Shown here piece after piece: positions 1 through 8,653 of a stretch of DNA of 64,000 nt (positions are counted from its first letter, which is position 1; every line of letters begins with the position of its first letter). The position numbers were made by a program, and so were the translations under genes. The notes beneath the pieces were generated by a model. The model was not told where the DNA came from, did not search any database, and saw only the letters and a program-made list of their open reading frames with translations. The stretch is from NCBI RefSeq assembly GCF_000967425.1, contig NZ_FO082820.1, forward strand, positions 1 to 64,000, in the 5' to 3' direction. The stretch is from Pseudorhizobium banfieldiae. Its GTDB lineage: Bacteria > Pseudomonadota > Alphaproteobacteria > Rhizobiales > Rhizobiaceae.

Positions 1-656
1 CGAATCCTATTGATTCGACAGGGATTCTCGGGAGCGCCTTTCAAGCGATGCAAACCGGGTCGGAAGAGTCAACGCTTGCCAATTAATTTTGGGTAAAAAT
101 CAGCATTGATCTCCACCTCCGATCCTGCCTAAATGGCTTCAGCAAGGGCACGGGGACGACTTCAAGAAAGCCGCCGCCATTCGCGTTTTACCGGCGCGGA
201 GCAGCAGCTTTTTCGCTCTTGTTGCGGACTGCGATGTCCGCTTTCCATGTAACCAAAGGTTGTGCGCCGGATTCCTGTCGGGAATGCGAACGGGACGGGT
301 GTGCGACGACTGGCTTCGGCCGGAGACAAGGAGGAAGTAAGGACGGGTCTCGTCAGGACGAGGATGGGAGCCCGGGTAAACGGTCGCGGAGACGCGGCGT
401 TAGGTCCGAGAAGCGGTATCTTTGACTGTACCGCAACGTTGACAAAGGACGCAGGGACGGCTCGACGATGATGCAGCAGCAGGTCGAGCTTGCGAGATCG
501 AGGATGGTCTGGCGGCAGCGGTGCCGCTGGTGCAGGAACTAGAAGGCGGCAGAATAAATGCAGACGAATACGGCGGCACGTGCATTGGGCGAGGCGGACC
601 ATGTACGACAGGCATTCGAGACATCATCGACGCAGACAAAAGAGGTAAGCTCGGAC
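1..656. other. Non-coding region upstream of dnaA
   Basis: No convincing gene is visible here: the open frames on both strands are low-complexity Arg/Pro/Ser shadows without recognisable domains. No cluster of DnaA boxes (TTATCCACA or close variants) or AT-rich unwinding element was found, so this does not look like the origin. In Rhizobiaceae the chromosomal origin is known to lie near hemE, away from dnaA. The rpsT gene that often precedes dnaA in this family is not within the window. A long leader ahead of dnaA is the simplest reading. Confidence 0.5.
438..466 (+). promoter_or_regulatory. Weak candidate dnaA promoter
   Basis: GTTGAC at 438-443 matches five of six bases of the rhizobial -35 consensus CTTGAC. 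Seventeen bases later CTCGAC (461-466) matches the -10 consensus CTATAT at only three of six. It would give a leader of about 180 nt before dnaA. The poor -10 keeps confidence low. Confidence 0.22.
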
Positions 657-2120
657 ATGACGGATGAAGCTCTCTTCGGTCGCGTAAAGCAGCGGTTGAA
701 GGCCCAGGTTGGTGCCGATGTATACACAAGCTGGTTTGGTCGCCTAAAGCTTCATTCCTTCTCCAAGAGCGTCGTTCGGCTGAGCGTTCCGACCACCTTT
801 TTGAAATCGTGGATCACCAACCGCTATCTTGACCTGATCACCAGCATCTTTCAGGCGGAGGAGCCGGGCATCCTGAAGGTGGAGATCCTGGTTCGCAGCG
901 CCAGCCGCAATCCGCGTCCGGTTTCCGCAGAAACTAGCCCTCAGGCCACAGAGGCCGCCCCCGTCGCTACGCCCTCTGCCTCGCGGCAATCGGCATCCCG
1001 CGAAATCGGCAAGATTGCCACCTTTCCGACAGCCGCGGCGAGCCCGCGACCGAGTGCTGCCGCGCCGCTGTTCGGCTCACCGCTCGATTCCCGCTTCACC
1101 TTCGATACCTATGTGGAGGGTCCGTCCAATCGGGTAGCGCTGGCTGCGGCCCGAACGATTGCCGAGGCTGGCGCCGGCGCCGTCCGGTTCAACCCACTGT
1201 TCATCCACTCCGGTGTCGGTCTCGGAAAGACGCACCTGCTCCAGGCGATTGCCAATGCCGCCGTCTCCAGCGCCCGCGCGCCGCGCGTCGTCTACCTGAC
1301 TGCCGAATATTTCATGTGGCGCTTCGCAACCGCGATCCGTGACAACAACGCCCTGACGCTCAAGGATTCGCTGCGCAATATCGACCTTCTGATCATCGAT
1401 GACATGCAGTTCTTGCAGGGCAAGATGATCCAGAACGAGTTCTGCCACCTGCTCAATACCTTGCTCGACAGCGCCAAGCAGGTGGTCGTGGCCGCCGACC
1501 GTGCGCCTTGGGAACTGGAGTCCCTGGACCCGCGCGTCCGTTCGCGCCTGCAGGGCGGCGTGGCGATCGAGATGGAAAGCCCCGACTATGAGATGCGCTT
1601 CGAAATGCTGAAGCGTCGCCTGGAGGCGGCTCAGCAGGAAGACGCCTCGCTGGACATCCCGGTCGAAATCCTCTCGCATGTGGCCCGCAATGTCGCCAAT
1701 AGCGGTCGCGAACTGGAAGGTGCATTCAACCAGTTGCTCTTTCGCCGCTCGTTCGAGCCTTCGCTGTCGATCGAGCGCGTCGATGAACTGCTCGCCCATC
1801 TGGTCGGCACTGGAGAGGCAAAGCGCGTCCGCATCGAGGACATCCAGCGGATCGTCGCCCGTCACTATAACGTCTCGCGACAGGAACTCGTTTCCAATCG
1901 CCGAACACGAGTCGTGGTGAAACCGCGCCAGATCGCCATGTATCTGGCGAAGACTCTGACGCCTAGGTCATTCCCGGAGATCGGTCGCCGCTTCGGCGGA
2001 CGCGACCATACGACGGTACTTCATGCTGTACGAAAGATTGAAGACCTGATCTCGGGCGACAGCAAGCTCTGCCACGAAGTGGAGCTTCTGAAGCGGCTGA
2101 TCAACGAGAACAATGCCTGA
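657..2120 (+). CDS. dnaA: Chromosomal replication initiator DnaA
   Basis: DnaA binds DnaA boxes and opens the origin as an ATP-bound filament. From the chosen ATG the protein is 487 residues. Domain I ([17 protein letters not shown]) begins at residue 2, a Pro/Ala/Ser-rich linker follows, the Walker A GVGLGKT lies at 186-192, Walker B is LLIIDD, and the DNA-binding signature DHTTV starts at residue 450. The frame is open back to an ATG at 558, adding 33 residues without family character. ATG 657 is preferred because an AGAGG ribosome site sits about 10 bases upstream and family members normally start just before domain I. The gene is monocistronic and ends at a strong hairpin. Confidence 0.96.
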   Translation: MTDEALFGRVKQRLKAQVGADVYTSWFGRLKLHSFSKSVVRLSVPTTFLKSWITNRYLDLITSIFQAEEPGILKVEILVRSASRNPRPVSAETSPQATEAAPVATPSASRQSASREIGKIATFPTAAASPRPSAAAPLFGSPLDSRFTFDTYVEGPSNRVALAAARTIAEAGAGAVRFNPLFIHSGVGLGKTHLLQAIANAAVSSARAPRVVYLTAEYFMWRFATAIRDNNALTLKDSLRNIDLLIIDDMQFLQGKMIQNEFCHLLNTLLDSAKQVVVAADRAPWELESLDPRVRSRLQGGVAIEMESPDYEMRFEMLKRRLEAAQQEDASLDIPVEILSHVARNVANSGRELEGAFNQLLFRRSFEPSLSIERVDELLAHLVGTGEAKRVRIEDIQRIVARHYNVSRQELVSNRRTRVVVKPRQIAMYLAKTLTPRSFPEIGRRFGGRDHTTVLHAVRKIEDLISGDSKLCHEVELLKRLINENNA

Positions 2121-2128
2121 TCAAGATA

Positions 2129-2158
2129 GGCCGGCAGAGATGCCGGCCTTCTCGTTTA
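2129..2158 (+). terminator. Rho-independent terminator after dnaA
   Basis: A perfect 8-bp stem GGCCGGCA / TGCCGGCC with a GAGA tetraloop starts 8 bases after the dnaA stop and is followed by TTCTCGTTT. It separates dnaA from the convergent hemW and may serve both. Confidence 0.8.
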
Positions 2159-2188
2159 TCCGGCAGGGGCCGGTTGCTGTCCAAATCC

Positions 2189-3373
2189 CTAGCAGGCCAG
2201 ATCCGCGACCACGGCGTCCAGGATGAGCATTCCCTTAGGGGTGCAGCGCAGCCTCGAATTGCCAAGCCGTTCGATAAAGCCGTGTTCCAGTAAGGTCTCC
2301 TCCCGTGCGGGATCGGGATCCCGGCCGGACAGTTGCTGCCAGCGGGCAAGGTCGACGCCCTCGGTCAATCTCAGCCCCATCAACAGCAGTTCGTCGGCCT
2401 GCTCGTCGCGGCCGAGGTCCTCCTGGTCCACAAGGCCGTGTCCCTGTTGCTCTACGAGTTCCAGCCATGTCTCGGGACGCCGTTCGGTCGCTGTCCCGAT
2501 CTTGGCCGCGCCGCGTGTGAGGCGGCCGTGTGCTCCCGGCCCGATCCCCGCATAGTCGCCATAGCGCCAGTAGGTGAGGTTATGGCGGCTTTCGGCGCCC
2601 GGTCGGGCATGGTTTGAAACCTCATACGCCGGCAGTCCGTGACGGGCGGTGATCTCCTGCGTCGCCTCGTAGAGGTTCGCAGACTGATCGCCGTCGGGCA
2701 CGACAAGCTTGCCGGCCTTGTGAAGGCCGTAGAACGGCGTGCCTTCCTCGATGGTGAGCTGGTAGAGCGAGAGGTGGTCGACGGCATAGGAGATCGCCTG
2801 CTCGAGCTCGGCCTCCCATGCCTCGACCGTCTGCCCTGGACGGGCATAGATGAGGTCGAAGCTCATGCGGGGAAAGATCTCCCGCGCCAGGCGGACCGCC
2901 TTCAGCGCATCGGTCACGTCATGGAGCCGGCCCAGAAATTTCAGGTCGGCATCGTTGAGGGCCTGCACGCCCAAAGACACGCGGTTTACGCCTGCCGCCC
3001 GATAGCCGCGGAACCGCTCCGCCTCGACGCTGGACGGATTGGCTTCCATGGTGATCTCGATCCCATCCGGCACATGCCAGTACCGGGCAATGCCGTCGAG
3101 GACTGCGGCGACCGTGCCCGGCTCCATCAGCGACGGCGTTCCGCCGCCGAGGAAGATACTGGTAACGGTCTTCGGCCCGCTCATCTGACGCATGGTGGCC
3201 ATCTCCCGCAGGAAGGCGGCGGTAAAGCGAGGCTGGTCGACAGGCTGGTGCCGGACATGGCTGTTGAAATCGCAGTAGGGACACTTCGCCGCGCAGAACG
3301 GCCAATGCACATAGATGCCGAAGCCGGGTTCCCCGGTATCGGGCAGAAGGGGCGCGTCGGGGTTGAACGGCAC
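2189..3373 (-). CDS. hemW: HemW-like radical SAM heme chaperone
   Basis: This 394-residue protein belongs to the coproporphyrinogen oxidase-like radical SAM family (HemW, formerly HemN-like), whose members bind heme and pass it to target proteins. The 4Fe-4S motif CxxxCxxC is at residues 27-34 (CAAKCPYC), followed by the GGGTPS SAM-binding motif and a C-terminal HemN domain. The N-terminal extension seen in true HemN oxidases is missing, which favours the chaperone role. The start codon is GTG and directly abuts the rdgB stop, with GGAGAG upstream, so the two are probably translationally coupled. Last gene of a leftward rph-VOC-rdgB-hemW group. Confidence 0.9.
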   Translation of the reverse strand: MPFNPDAPLLPDTGEPGFGIYVHWPFCAAKCPYCDFNSHVRHQPVDQPRFTAAFLREMATMRQMSGPKTVTSIFLGGGTPSLMEPGTVAAVLDGIARYWHVPDGIEITMEANPSSVEAERFRGYRAAGVNRVSLGVQALNDADLKFLGRLHDVTDALKAVRLAREIFPRMSFDLIYARPGQTVEAWEAELEQAISYAVDHLSLYQLTIEEGTPFYGLHKAGKLVVPDGDQSANLYEATQEITARHGLPAYEVSNHARPGAESRHNLTYWRYGDYAGIGPGAHGRLTRGAAKIGTATERRPETWLELVEQQGHGLVDQEDLGRDEQADELLLMGLRLTEGVDLARWQQLSGRDPDPAREETLLEHGFIERLGNSRLRCTPKGMLILDAVVADLAC

Positions 3374-4018
3374 TCAGCTCTCCAGGCAGGTTTCCACGAA
3401 GCGCTTGAATGCGCGGGCGCGGTGCGAAAGCGCATCGGAACCCCCGGGCTTCCAGCCGTGCTTTTCTTCCGAGCTCATCTCGCCGAAGGTAGTGTCATAG
3501 CCCTTCGGCTGGAAGACCGGGTCGTAACCGAAGCCCTTGTCTCCCCGGGGCGGCCAGACGACGCTGCCCTCGACCTCGCCACGAAAGAACTCCGTATGGC
3601 CATCCGGCCAGGCAAGGCAAAGCACGCTCACGAAACGGGCGGTGCGCTGCTCGGCGGTGGTCGCCCCGCGCTCTAAGAGCGCCTTCTCGACCTTCTCCAT
3701 AGCCATGATGAAATCGCGGCTGCCGTCCTCGCGCTCTGCCCAGTTGGCAGTGTAGACGCCCGGTTGCCCATCGAGTGCATCGACGACGAGGCCGGAATCG
3801 TCGGAGAGCGCCGGAAGGCCGGATGCCGTGGCGGAGGCCAGTGCCTTGATAGCCGCGTTTTCCTCGAAGGTCGTACCGGTCTCGGCCGGCTCCTCCAGCG
3901 CCAGTTCAGCCGCAGATTTCGCGCTGAAGCCGAACGGAGCAATGAGCTCGGCGATCTCGCGGATCTTGCCGGCATTGTGGCTGGCGACGACGATCGTCCT
4001 GGTGTCGAGTTTGCGCAT
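3374..4018 (-). CDS. rdgB: XTP/dITP pyrophosphatase (RdgB/HAM1)
   Basis: RdgB hydrolyses non-canonical purine triphosphates (XTP, dITP, ITP) to monophosphates and so keeps them out of DNA and RNA. The 214-residue sequence has the family signature [10 protein letters not shown] near the N-terminus, the [11 protein letters not shown] segment and [13 protein letters not shown] with catalytic acidic residues. The C-terminal GFGYDPVF and SHRARA motifs are intact. It lies between a glyoxalase-fold gene and hemW with no gap to hemW. Confidence 0.95.
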   Translation of the reverse strand: MRKLDTRTIVVASHNAGKIREIAELIAPFGFSAKSAAELALEEPAETGTTFEENAAIKALASATASGLPALSDDSGLVVDALDGQPGVYTANWAEREDGSRDFIMAMEKVEKALLERGATTAEQRTARFVSVLCLAWPDGHTEFFRGEVEGSVVWPPRGDKGFGYDPVFQPKGYDTTFGEMSSEEKHGWKPGGSDALSHRARAFKRFVETCLES

Positions 4019-4031
4019 GTTCCTGATTTCC

Positions 4032-4442
4032 TCAGCCGATGGACCAGAGGCCCGGTTCGGCGCATTCGAGACTGTTGCCCGCCGGATCGCGGAAGTAGAT
4101 CGACCGGGCGCCGTTCGGCCATATCACGTCGCTCTCGATCGCGACGCCTGCCTTCTTCAGCGTGTCGGCGACAGCGTCGAGATTGCTGCGGGCGACCCGA
4201 AAGCAGGCATGGCCTGCACCTGTCGCGCCATGTGGCGGGACTTGCGGCCCGTTCTCGGCAGGCGGCTTCACCGTCTCGTCCGGATTGAAGACAAGCAGCA
4301 CGCCTTGCCCGCACCGGAAGAAGACATGGCGGTTGCTGGCCCGGACGATCCGCTCCAGTCCCAGGATGCCGCCGTAGAAACCCTCTGCCGCATCGAGATC
4401 TTCGGCATAGAGGGCGGTCTCGAGCATCCCTTCGATCAGCAT
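4032..4442 (-). CDS. VOC (glyoxalase/bleomycin-resistance fold) protein
   Basis: This 136-residue protein has one vicinal-oxygen-chelate module pair: an N-terminal betaalphabetabetabeta half with [19 protein letters not shown] and a C-terminal half ending [18 protein letters not shown]. Candidate metal ligands are the His of GHACFRV and the Glu of SLECAE. The family includes glyoxalase I, dioxygenases and antibiotic-binding proteins; nothing in the sequence picks the substrate. It is 12 bases from rph and 13 from rdgB, so it is co-transcribed with them. Confidence 0.85.
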   Translation of the reverse strand: MLIEGMLETALYAEDLDAAEGFYGGILGLERIVRASNRHVFFRCGQGVLLVFNPDETVKPPAENGPQVPPHGATGAGHACFRVARSNLDAVADTLKKAGVAIESDVIWPNGARSIYFRDPAGNSLECAEPGLWSIG

Positions 4443-4454
4443 CGCGCTCTCCGG

Positions 4455-5174
4455 TCAGGCAGTGATGGCCTGCTTCTGAAGTGCCACCAGTTCCTCGGTC
4501 CCCGCCTTCGCCAGCGCCAGCAGTGAAAGGAACTCTTCCTGGCTGAACGGTGCACCCTCGGCGGTTCCCTGTACCTCCACGATACCGCCCGTGCCGGTCA
4601 TGACAAAATTGGCATCCGTTTCGGCGGCGGAATCTTCGAGATAGTCGAGGTCGATGACCGACTGTCCAGCGAAGATACCGCAGGAGATCGCCGCGACGTG
4701 GTCCTTCAGGACCTTGTCGAGCTTCGTCATCGAACGGGCTTCCATCCATTTCAGGCAGTCGTGCAGAGCAATCCAGCCGCCCGTGATGGCAGCGGTTCGC
4801 GTGCCGCCGTCCGCCTGGATGACGTCGCAGTCGATGGTAATCTGCTTTTCCCCAAGCGCGCTCAGGTCCACCACGGCGCGAAGCGAGCGGCCGATCAGGC
4901 GCTGGATTTCCTGGGTGCGCCCGCCTTGCTTGCCGGACGCAGCTTCGCGCTTCATCCGATCACCGGTCGCGCGAGGCAGCATGCCGTATTCGGCCGTCAC
5001 CCAGCCCTTGCCGCTGTTGCGAAGCCATGCCGGAGGCTTCTCCTCAAGGCTCGCGGTGCAGAGGACGTGGGTGTCGCCGAAGCGGACGAGGCAGGACCCT
5101 TCCGCATGTTTCGAGAAGTTGCGCTCGAAGGAAACCTTGCGCATCTGGTCGGTTTTTCTGCCTGAAGGCCGCAT
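4455..5174 (-). CDS. rph: Ribonuclease PH
   Basis: RNase PH trims the 3' ends of tRNA precursors phosphorolytically. From ATG 5174 the product is 239 residues, the standard length. It begins [20 protein letters not shown] and contains [13 protein letters not shown], the [11 protein letters not shown] phosphate-binding stretch and the [18 protein letters not shown] core. The frame stays open upstream for hundreds of codons, but that part is antisense to hrcA and grpE and carries no family sequence. rph is divergent from hrcA, with about 170 bp between the start codons. Confidence 0.95.
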   Translation of the reverse strand: MRPSGRKTDQMRKVSFERNFSKHAEGSCLVRFGDTHVLCTASLEEKPPAWLRNSGKGWVTAEYGMLPRATGDRMKREAASGKQGGRTQEIQRLIGRSLRAVVDLSALGEKQITIDCDVIQADGGTRTAAITGGWIALHDCLKWMEARSMTKLDKVLKDHVAAISCGIFAGQSVIDLDYLEDSAAETDANFVMTGTGGIVEVQGTAEGAPFSQEEFLSLLALAKAGTEELVALQKQAITA

Positions 5175-5348
5175 GTCATGCTCCTGAGAATTTCCTAGGC
5201 GTTCTACGGACGTCGCCCGGCATTTGCAAAGGAAAAGGGGCAAGGCGTGTCTCGGAGCGGTCCCGAAGGCGCGCAGAACTTCCGTATGGCGAAGACCGCG
5301 CCGGATCACTATATTCCACCCAGACAAACCGAGGGCTTCAAGGGAACG

Positions 5349-6431
5349 ATGGGATTGATGGAACGAAGGGAAAGCGGCGCGGTGCTTGACGACCGTTCGC
5401 GTGAGATCTTCAGACGCATCGTCGAAAGCTACCTTGAAACCGGAGAACCACTTGGTTCTCGAAATCTTTCCCGCCTCCTGCCTATGTCGCTGTCGCCGGC
5501 ATCTGTCCGCAATGTCATGAGCGATCTGGAAGAGCTCGGCCTCATTTATTCTCCACACGTCAGCGCAGGTCGATTGCCGACCCAGTCCGGCCTGCGCTTT
5601 TTCGTCGATGCCTTCATGCAGGTTGGTGATCTCTCGGAGGAGGAGCGGACGAGCATTGAACGCCAGATCCGCCCGGAGGACCGCGACCGACCGCTTGAGA
5701 GCCTGATGCACGATGCCAGCCGGATGCTCTCCGGTGTCTCGCGCGGCGCCGGCATCGTCGTCACCACCAAGAGTGATCCTATCCTCAAGCATGTAGAGTT
5801 CATCCGGCTGGAGCCGACCAAGGCCCTGGCGGTCCTGGTAGGCGAACATAACCAGGTCGAAAACCGGATCATCGACCTGCCTGCGGGAGTGACCTCCTCG
5901 CAACTGACAGAAGCCGCAAACTTCCTGAATGCTCATCTGACGGGCCAGACTCTCCTTGAGCTTCGCGCCGAACTCGAGAGGCTGAAGACGCAGGTTCAGA
6001 CGGAGTTGACCGCGCTGTCGCAGGATCTCGTGCAGCGCGGCCTGGCCGTCTGGTCCGGGACGCGCGAAGACGGCAAGCCGAACCAGTTGATCGTACGCGG
6101 GCGCGCAAACCTGCTCGAAGGAATGACGGGTCTCGACGATCTGGACAGGCTGCGCCTGCTCTTCGACGATCTGGAGAAGAAGGACAGCCTCATCGAGATA
6201 CTGAACCTTGCCGAAAGTGGGCCGGGCGTCAGAATCTTCATTGGGTCGGAGAACAAGCTCTTCTCGCTCTCGGGCTCGTCCCTGATCGTCGCGCCCTACA
6301 GGGATCAGGAAGAACGCATCGTGGGGGCCGTCGGCGTGATCGGCCCGACACGGCTTAACTATTCGCGGGTCGTCCCGATGGTCGACTATACCGCCCAGCT
6401 TCTGGCGCGCCTGACCCGGAAGCCACGATAA
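5349..6431 (+). CDS. hrcA: Heat-inducible transcription repressor HrcA
   Basis: HrcA represses chaperone operons by binding the CIRCE inverted repeat. The N-terminal winged helix ([20 protein letters not shown] through [19 protein letters not shown]) is followed by the GAF-like inserted domain and the C-terminal [16 protein letters not shown] segment. The frame opens at 5247 with a further ATG at 5286. ATG 5349 gives 360 residues, the usual rhizobial length, with AAGGGA just ahead; the ribosome site is weak for all candidates. No CIRCE element (TTAGCACTC-N9-GAGTGCTAA) was found near hrcA or grpE, so its targets are elsewhere, probably groESL. Confidence 0.93.
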   Translation: MGLMERRESGAVLDDRSREIFRRIVESYLETGEPLGSRNLSRLLPMSLSPASVRNVMSDLEELGLIYSPHVSAGRLPTQSGLRFFVDAFMQVGDLSEEERTSIERQIRPEDRDRPLESLMHDASRMLSGVSRGAGIVVTTKSDPILKHVEFIRLEPTKALAVLVGEHNQVENRIIDLPAGVTSSQLTEAANFLNAHLTGQTLLELRAELERLKTQVQTELTALSQDLVQRGLAVWSGTREDGKPNQLIVRGRANLLEGMTGLDDLDRLRLLFDDLEKKDSLIEILNLAESGPGVRIFIGSENKLFSLSGSSLIVAPYRDQEERIVGAVGVIGPTRLNYSRVVPMVDYTAQLLARLTRKPR

Positions 6432-6451
6432 CACCCCATTCTCGGACCAGC

Positions 6452-6480
6452 CTTGATTTTTGAGGTCCAAACCTCGATAT
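6452..6480 (+). promoter_or_regulatory. grpE promoter with dyad in the spacer
   Basis: CTTGAT (6452-6457), a 17-base spacer and CGATAT (6475-6480) match the rhizobial consensus CTTGAC-N17-CTATAT at five of six bases in each element. RpoH promoters in this group look similar, so sigma factor choice is open. A perfect 5-bp inverted repeat GAGGT-CCAA-ACCTC (6462-6475) fills the spacer and runs into the -10 box, where a bound protein would block RNA polymerase. Confidence 0.45.
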
Positions 6481-6518
6481 CGGGCACGACTTTGTGAACT
6501 AAGATACCGGAGATGGTC

Positions 6519-7178
6519 ATGACCGACGAGACAAAGAAAACCGGACCTGACGCGGGCAAGCACGAAACCGCCGCGGAAAATGCTGCCGAGGCTGTGGCAT
6601 CGGGGCAGCAGGATCAGGAGACGGTTGAGGGTGGTGAATCTCGGATCGCCGAGCCTGATCCCATCGAGGCAATCAGGGCCGAAAATACCGATCTTCGCGA
6701 TCGTTTCCTGCGTATGGCCGCCGAGATGGAAAACCTGCGTCGTCGTACGGAACGCGATGTGAAGGACGCGAAGTCCTATTCGGTCGCCGCCTTCGCGCGT
6801 GACATGCTGGCCGTCTCCGACAATCTCCGTCGGGCGATCGATGCCGTCCCGGCCGAAATTCGTGCCGCGGCCGACCAGAGCCTGACCTCGCTGCTCGAAG
6901 GCGTGGAAATGACCGAACGTTCGATGCTGTCTGCGCTCGAACGCCACGGCGTGAAGAAGATGGACGCCGAGGGCCAGAAGTTCGATCCCAACTTCCACCA
7001 GGCCATGTTCGAGATCCCCAATCCCGAAGTGCCGAACAACACCATTCTCCAGGTGGTTCAGGCGGGTTACACGATCGGTGAGCGTGTCTTGAGGCCTGCC
7101 ATGGTTGGCGTTTCCAAAGGGGGGCCGAAGGTCGAAGGGACCACCGCCCCCGGCGAGAGCGAAACGACGAACGGCTGA
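6519..7178 (+). CDS. grpE: GrpE nucleotide exchange factor of DnaK
   Basis: GrpE dimers release ADP from DnaK. The 219-residue product has a charged, disordered N-terminus, a long coiled coil ([27 protein letters not shown]) and a C-terminal beta domain ending [19 protein letters not shown], all standard. An in-frame ATG at 6513 lies directly against GGAG, so ATG 6519, six bases from GGAG, is the better start. dnaK and dnaJ are not adjacent, which is normal for rhizobia. A bidirectional terminator follows. Confidence 0.95.
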   Translation: MTDETKKTGPDAGKHETAAENAAEAVASGQQDQETVEGGESRIAEPDPIEAIRAENTDLRDRFLRMAAEMENLRRRTERDVKDAKSYSVAAFARDMLAVSDNLRRAIDAVPAEIRAAADQSLTSLLEGVEMTERSMLSALERHGVKKMDAEGQKFDPNFHQAMFEIPNPEVPNNTILQVVQAGYTIGERVLRPAMVGVSKGGPKVEGTTAPGESETTNG

Positions 7179-7197
7179 CAACCTCTCCGTAAACGCA

Positions 7198-7236
7198 AAA
7201 TAGCCGCCCGCTGCCATAGGCGACGGGCGGCTATTT
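7198..7236. terminator. Bidirectional terminator between grpE and ptsN
   Basis: A perfect 13-bp stem AAATAGCCGCCCG / CGGGCGGCTATTT with a 13-base loop lies between the convergent grpE and ptsN stops. A/T runs on both sides make it suitable for either direction. Confidence 0.85.
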
Positions 7237-7253
7237 CAGTCTCAGTTCTGTTG

Positions 7254-7715
7254 TCAGGCGGCGGTTGCCTGTTCCTGGTTCAGGAAGGCGTAGATCGCCG
7301 ATGCCGAATCCGTCTGGCGAAGCTTCGCGACAAGTTCCTGGTCGCGCAACACGCGGGCGATCCGCGAAAGCGCCTTAAGGTGGTCTGCTCCGGCCCCTTC
7401 GGGAGCAAGCAGAAGGAATACAAGGTCGACGGGTTCATCGTCGAGAGCCTCGAAGTCAACGGGCGTTTCAAGTCGCGCGAAGACACCGCTAATGGACGAA
7501 ATACTGTTAAGCTTGCCATGCGGAATGGCCACGCCGTGACCGACGCCGGTTGAACCCAACCGTTCCCGCTGCAGAATGACGTCGAAGATCTCCCGCTCGG
7601 CAACCCCGGTGAGCTTGGAGGCCCTGGAGGCCAACTCCTGCAACAGCTGCTTCTTGGAATTTACTTTCAGGGCGGGAATAATCGCATCTTGCTGTAGCAA
7701 ATCTGCCAAAGCCAT
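7254..7715 (-). CDS. ptsN: Nitrogen-PTS EIIA component PtsN
   Basis: PtsN is the terminal phosphoacceptor of the nitrogen phosphotransferase chain (PtsP, PtsO) and regulates potassium transport and carbon/nitrogen balance by protein contacts. The 153-residue protein starts at ATG 7715, chosen over an ATG seven codons upstream because GGAAGAAGAGA directly precedes it. The phosphorylatable histidine is His66 in GVAIPHGKL. The remainder is a single EIIA-Ntr fold with LVFLLLAPEG. It follows hpf in a leftward pair, with a GC-rich hairpin between them. Confidence 0.95.
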   Translation of the reverse strand: MALADLLQQDAIIPALKVNSKKQLLQELASRASKLTGVAEREIFDVILQRERLGSTGVGHGVAIPHGKLNSISSISGVFARLETPVDFEALDDEPVDLVFLLLAPEGAGADHLKALSRIARVLRDQELVAKLRQTDSASAIYAFLNQEQATAA

Positions 7716-7747
7716 TCTCTTCTTCCTTTTTACCACCGCAAGGTGGA

Positions 7748-7773
7748 GGGAGCGTCGTCGCCGACGCTCTCCC
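7748..7773 (-). repeat. Hairpin between hpf and ptsN
   Basis: GAGCGTCG / CGACGCTC forms an 8-bp stem with a 4-base loop (7750-7769), extended by two or three G-C pairs past a bulge. No T-run follows on the transcribed strand, so it is more likely an mRNA stability or processing structure between the two reading frames than a terminator. Confidence 0.5.
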
Positions 7774-7780
7774 AGAATCG

Positions 7781-8353
7781 TTAGCCTTTGATATTGGTGG
7801 AGTCGATCCAGCCGATATTGCCGTCGTTGCGGCGATAGACGATGTTCAGGTCTTCCTTGCCGGGGCTCCGGAAAAGCAGGACCGGCTCGTCCGTCATGTC
7901 CAGGGCCATGACAGCGGTAGCGACCGACATCGTGCGCAACTGCTTGGAACTTTCCGCCACGATGGTGGGCGCGAAATCCTCTGGCAGTTCCTCGTCTTCT
8001 TCCGGAATGGCATCCATGACGGTGTAGGCGATCTCCTGGCCGTTGCCGTGGGAACCGCCATGATGGTCCTTCAGCTTGCGCTTGTAGCGCCTAAGGCGCT
8101 TCTCGATGCGCTCTGCGGCGGCATCGAAGCTCAACTGCGGATCGTTAGCCTGGCCTGCTGCATGCAGGACAATGCCGGTATCGAGATGTATCTTGCAATC
8201 GGCTGAGAAACGCGATCCGGATTTCTCCACGATCACCTGACCTGCGTACCCCCCATCGAAGTACTTGGCGACAGCCTCGCCGATCTGGTCCTCGATCCGC
8301 TGGCGGAACGATTCACCGATCTCCATCTGTTTACCAGATACACGCACACTCAT
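7781..8353 (-). CDS. hpf: Ribosome hibernation promoting factor, long form (HPF)
   Basis: Long HPF pairs 70S ribosomes into inactive 100S dimers in stationary phase. The 190-residue protein has the N-terminal ribosome-binding domain (MSVRVSGKQMEIGESFRQRI to about residue 100, with the basic KRLRRYKRKLKDHH stretch), an acidic linker and the C-terminal dimerisation domain with RNDGNIGWIDSTN. In most rhizobia rpoN lies directly upstream; here the upstream 300 bp holds no rpoN and the next gene faces the other way, so hpf must have its own promoter. Confidence 0.93.
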   Translation of the reverse strand: MSVRVSGKQMEIGESFRQRIEDQIGEAVAKYFDGGYAGQVIVEKSGSRFSADCKIHLDTGIVLHAAGQANDPQLSFDAAAERIEKRLRRYKRKLKDHHGGSHGNGQEIAYTVMDAIPEEDEELPEDFAPTIVAESSKQLRTMSVATAVMALDMTDEPVLLFRSPGKEDLNIVYRRNDGNIGWIDSTNIKG

Positions 8354-8653
8354 GGATTGGTTCCTTCTTATCGTGACTTGCGTGTTTCAGTCTACGCCAA
8401 CCATCCACCTCATCCAAGCGCTTCACGCGGCACCGGGATGTTTTTAGGAGGCATGGCGAGTGGGTAAGGGTGCTTGCTTTTGTCCGTTGCAATTGCGGCG
8501 GGCTTCTACGCCTGTGGACCTCTAAAGTCAACGCATCCCTAATGGACGCCCCAGAGTAGAAGGTCTCCGGTGACCCTCGCCGGCTCTAAAGCCCTTTGCC
8601 AACTGCCGGGGCAATTGCTATTTGCAGCGAAACGTCAACCGATCGGATGTGCA
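8354..8653. other. Gene-free divergent spacer between hpf and an rRNA methyltransferase gene
   Basis: Three hundred bases without a supportable gene; it must carry the promoters of both divergent genes. No clear sigma-54 (TGGC-N8-TTGC) or EcfG (GGAAC-N16-CGTT) promoter could be read for hpf. In this lineage it marks the point where rpoN would be expected. Confidence 0.5.

Noticed and set aside
83..97. CtrA-like half-sites TTAA-N7-TAAA
   Set aside because: One mismatch from TTAA-N7-TTAA, but about 560 bp before dnaA and isolated; short AT-rich matches of this kind arise by chance.
1..656. Possible chromosomal origin next to dnaA
   Set aside because: No DnaA-box cluster or AT-rich stretch was seen, and Rhizobiaceae origins are known to lie elsewhere, near hemE.
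5175..5348. CIRCE element before hrcA
   Set aside because: No TTAGCACTC-N9-GAGTGCTAA or near variant exists between rph and hrcA or before grpE.
5175..7217. Continuation of the rph frame on the minus strand across hrcA and grpE
   Set aside because: RNase PH has its normal N-terminus at 5174. The upstream extension is antisense to two well-supported genes.
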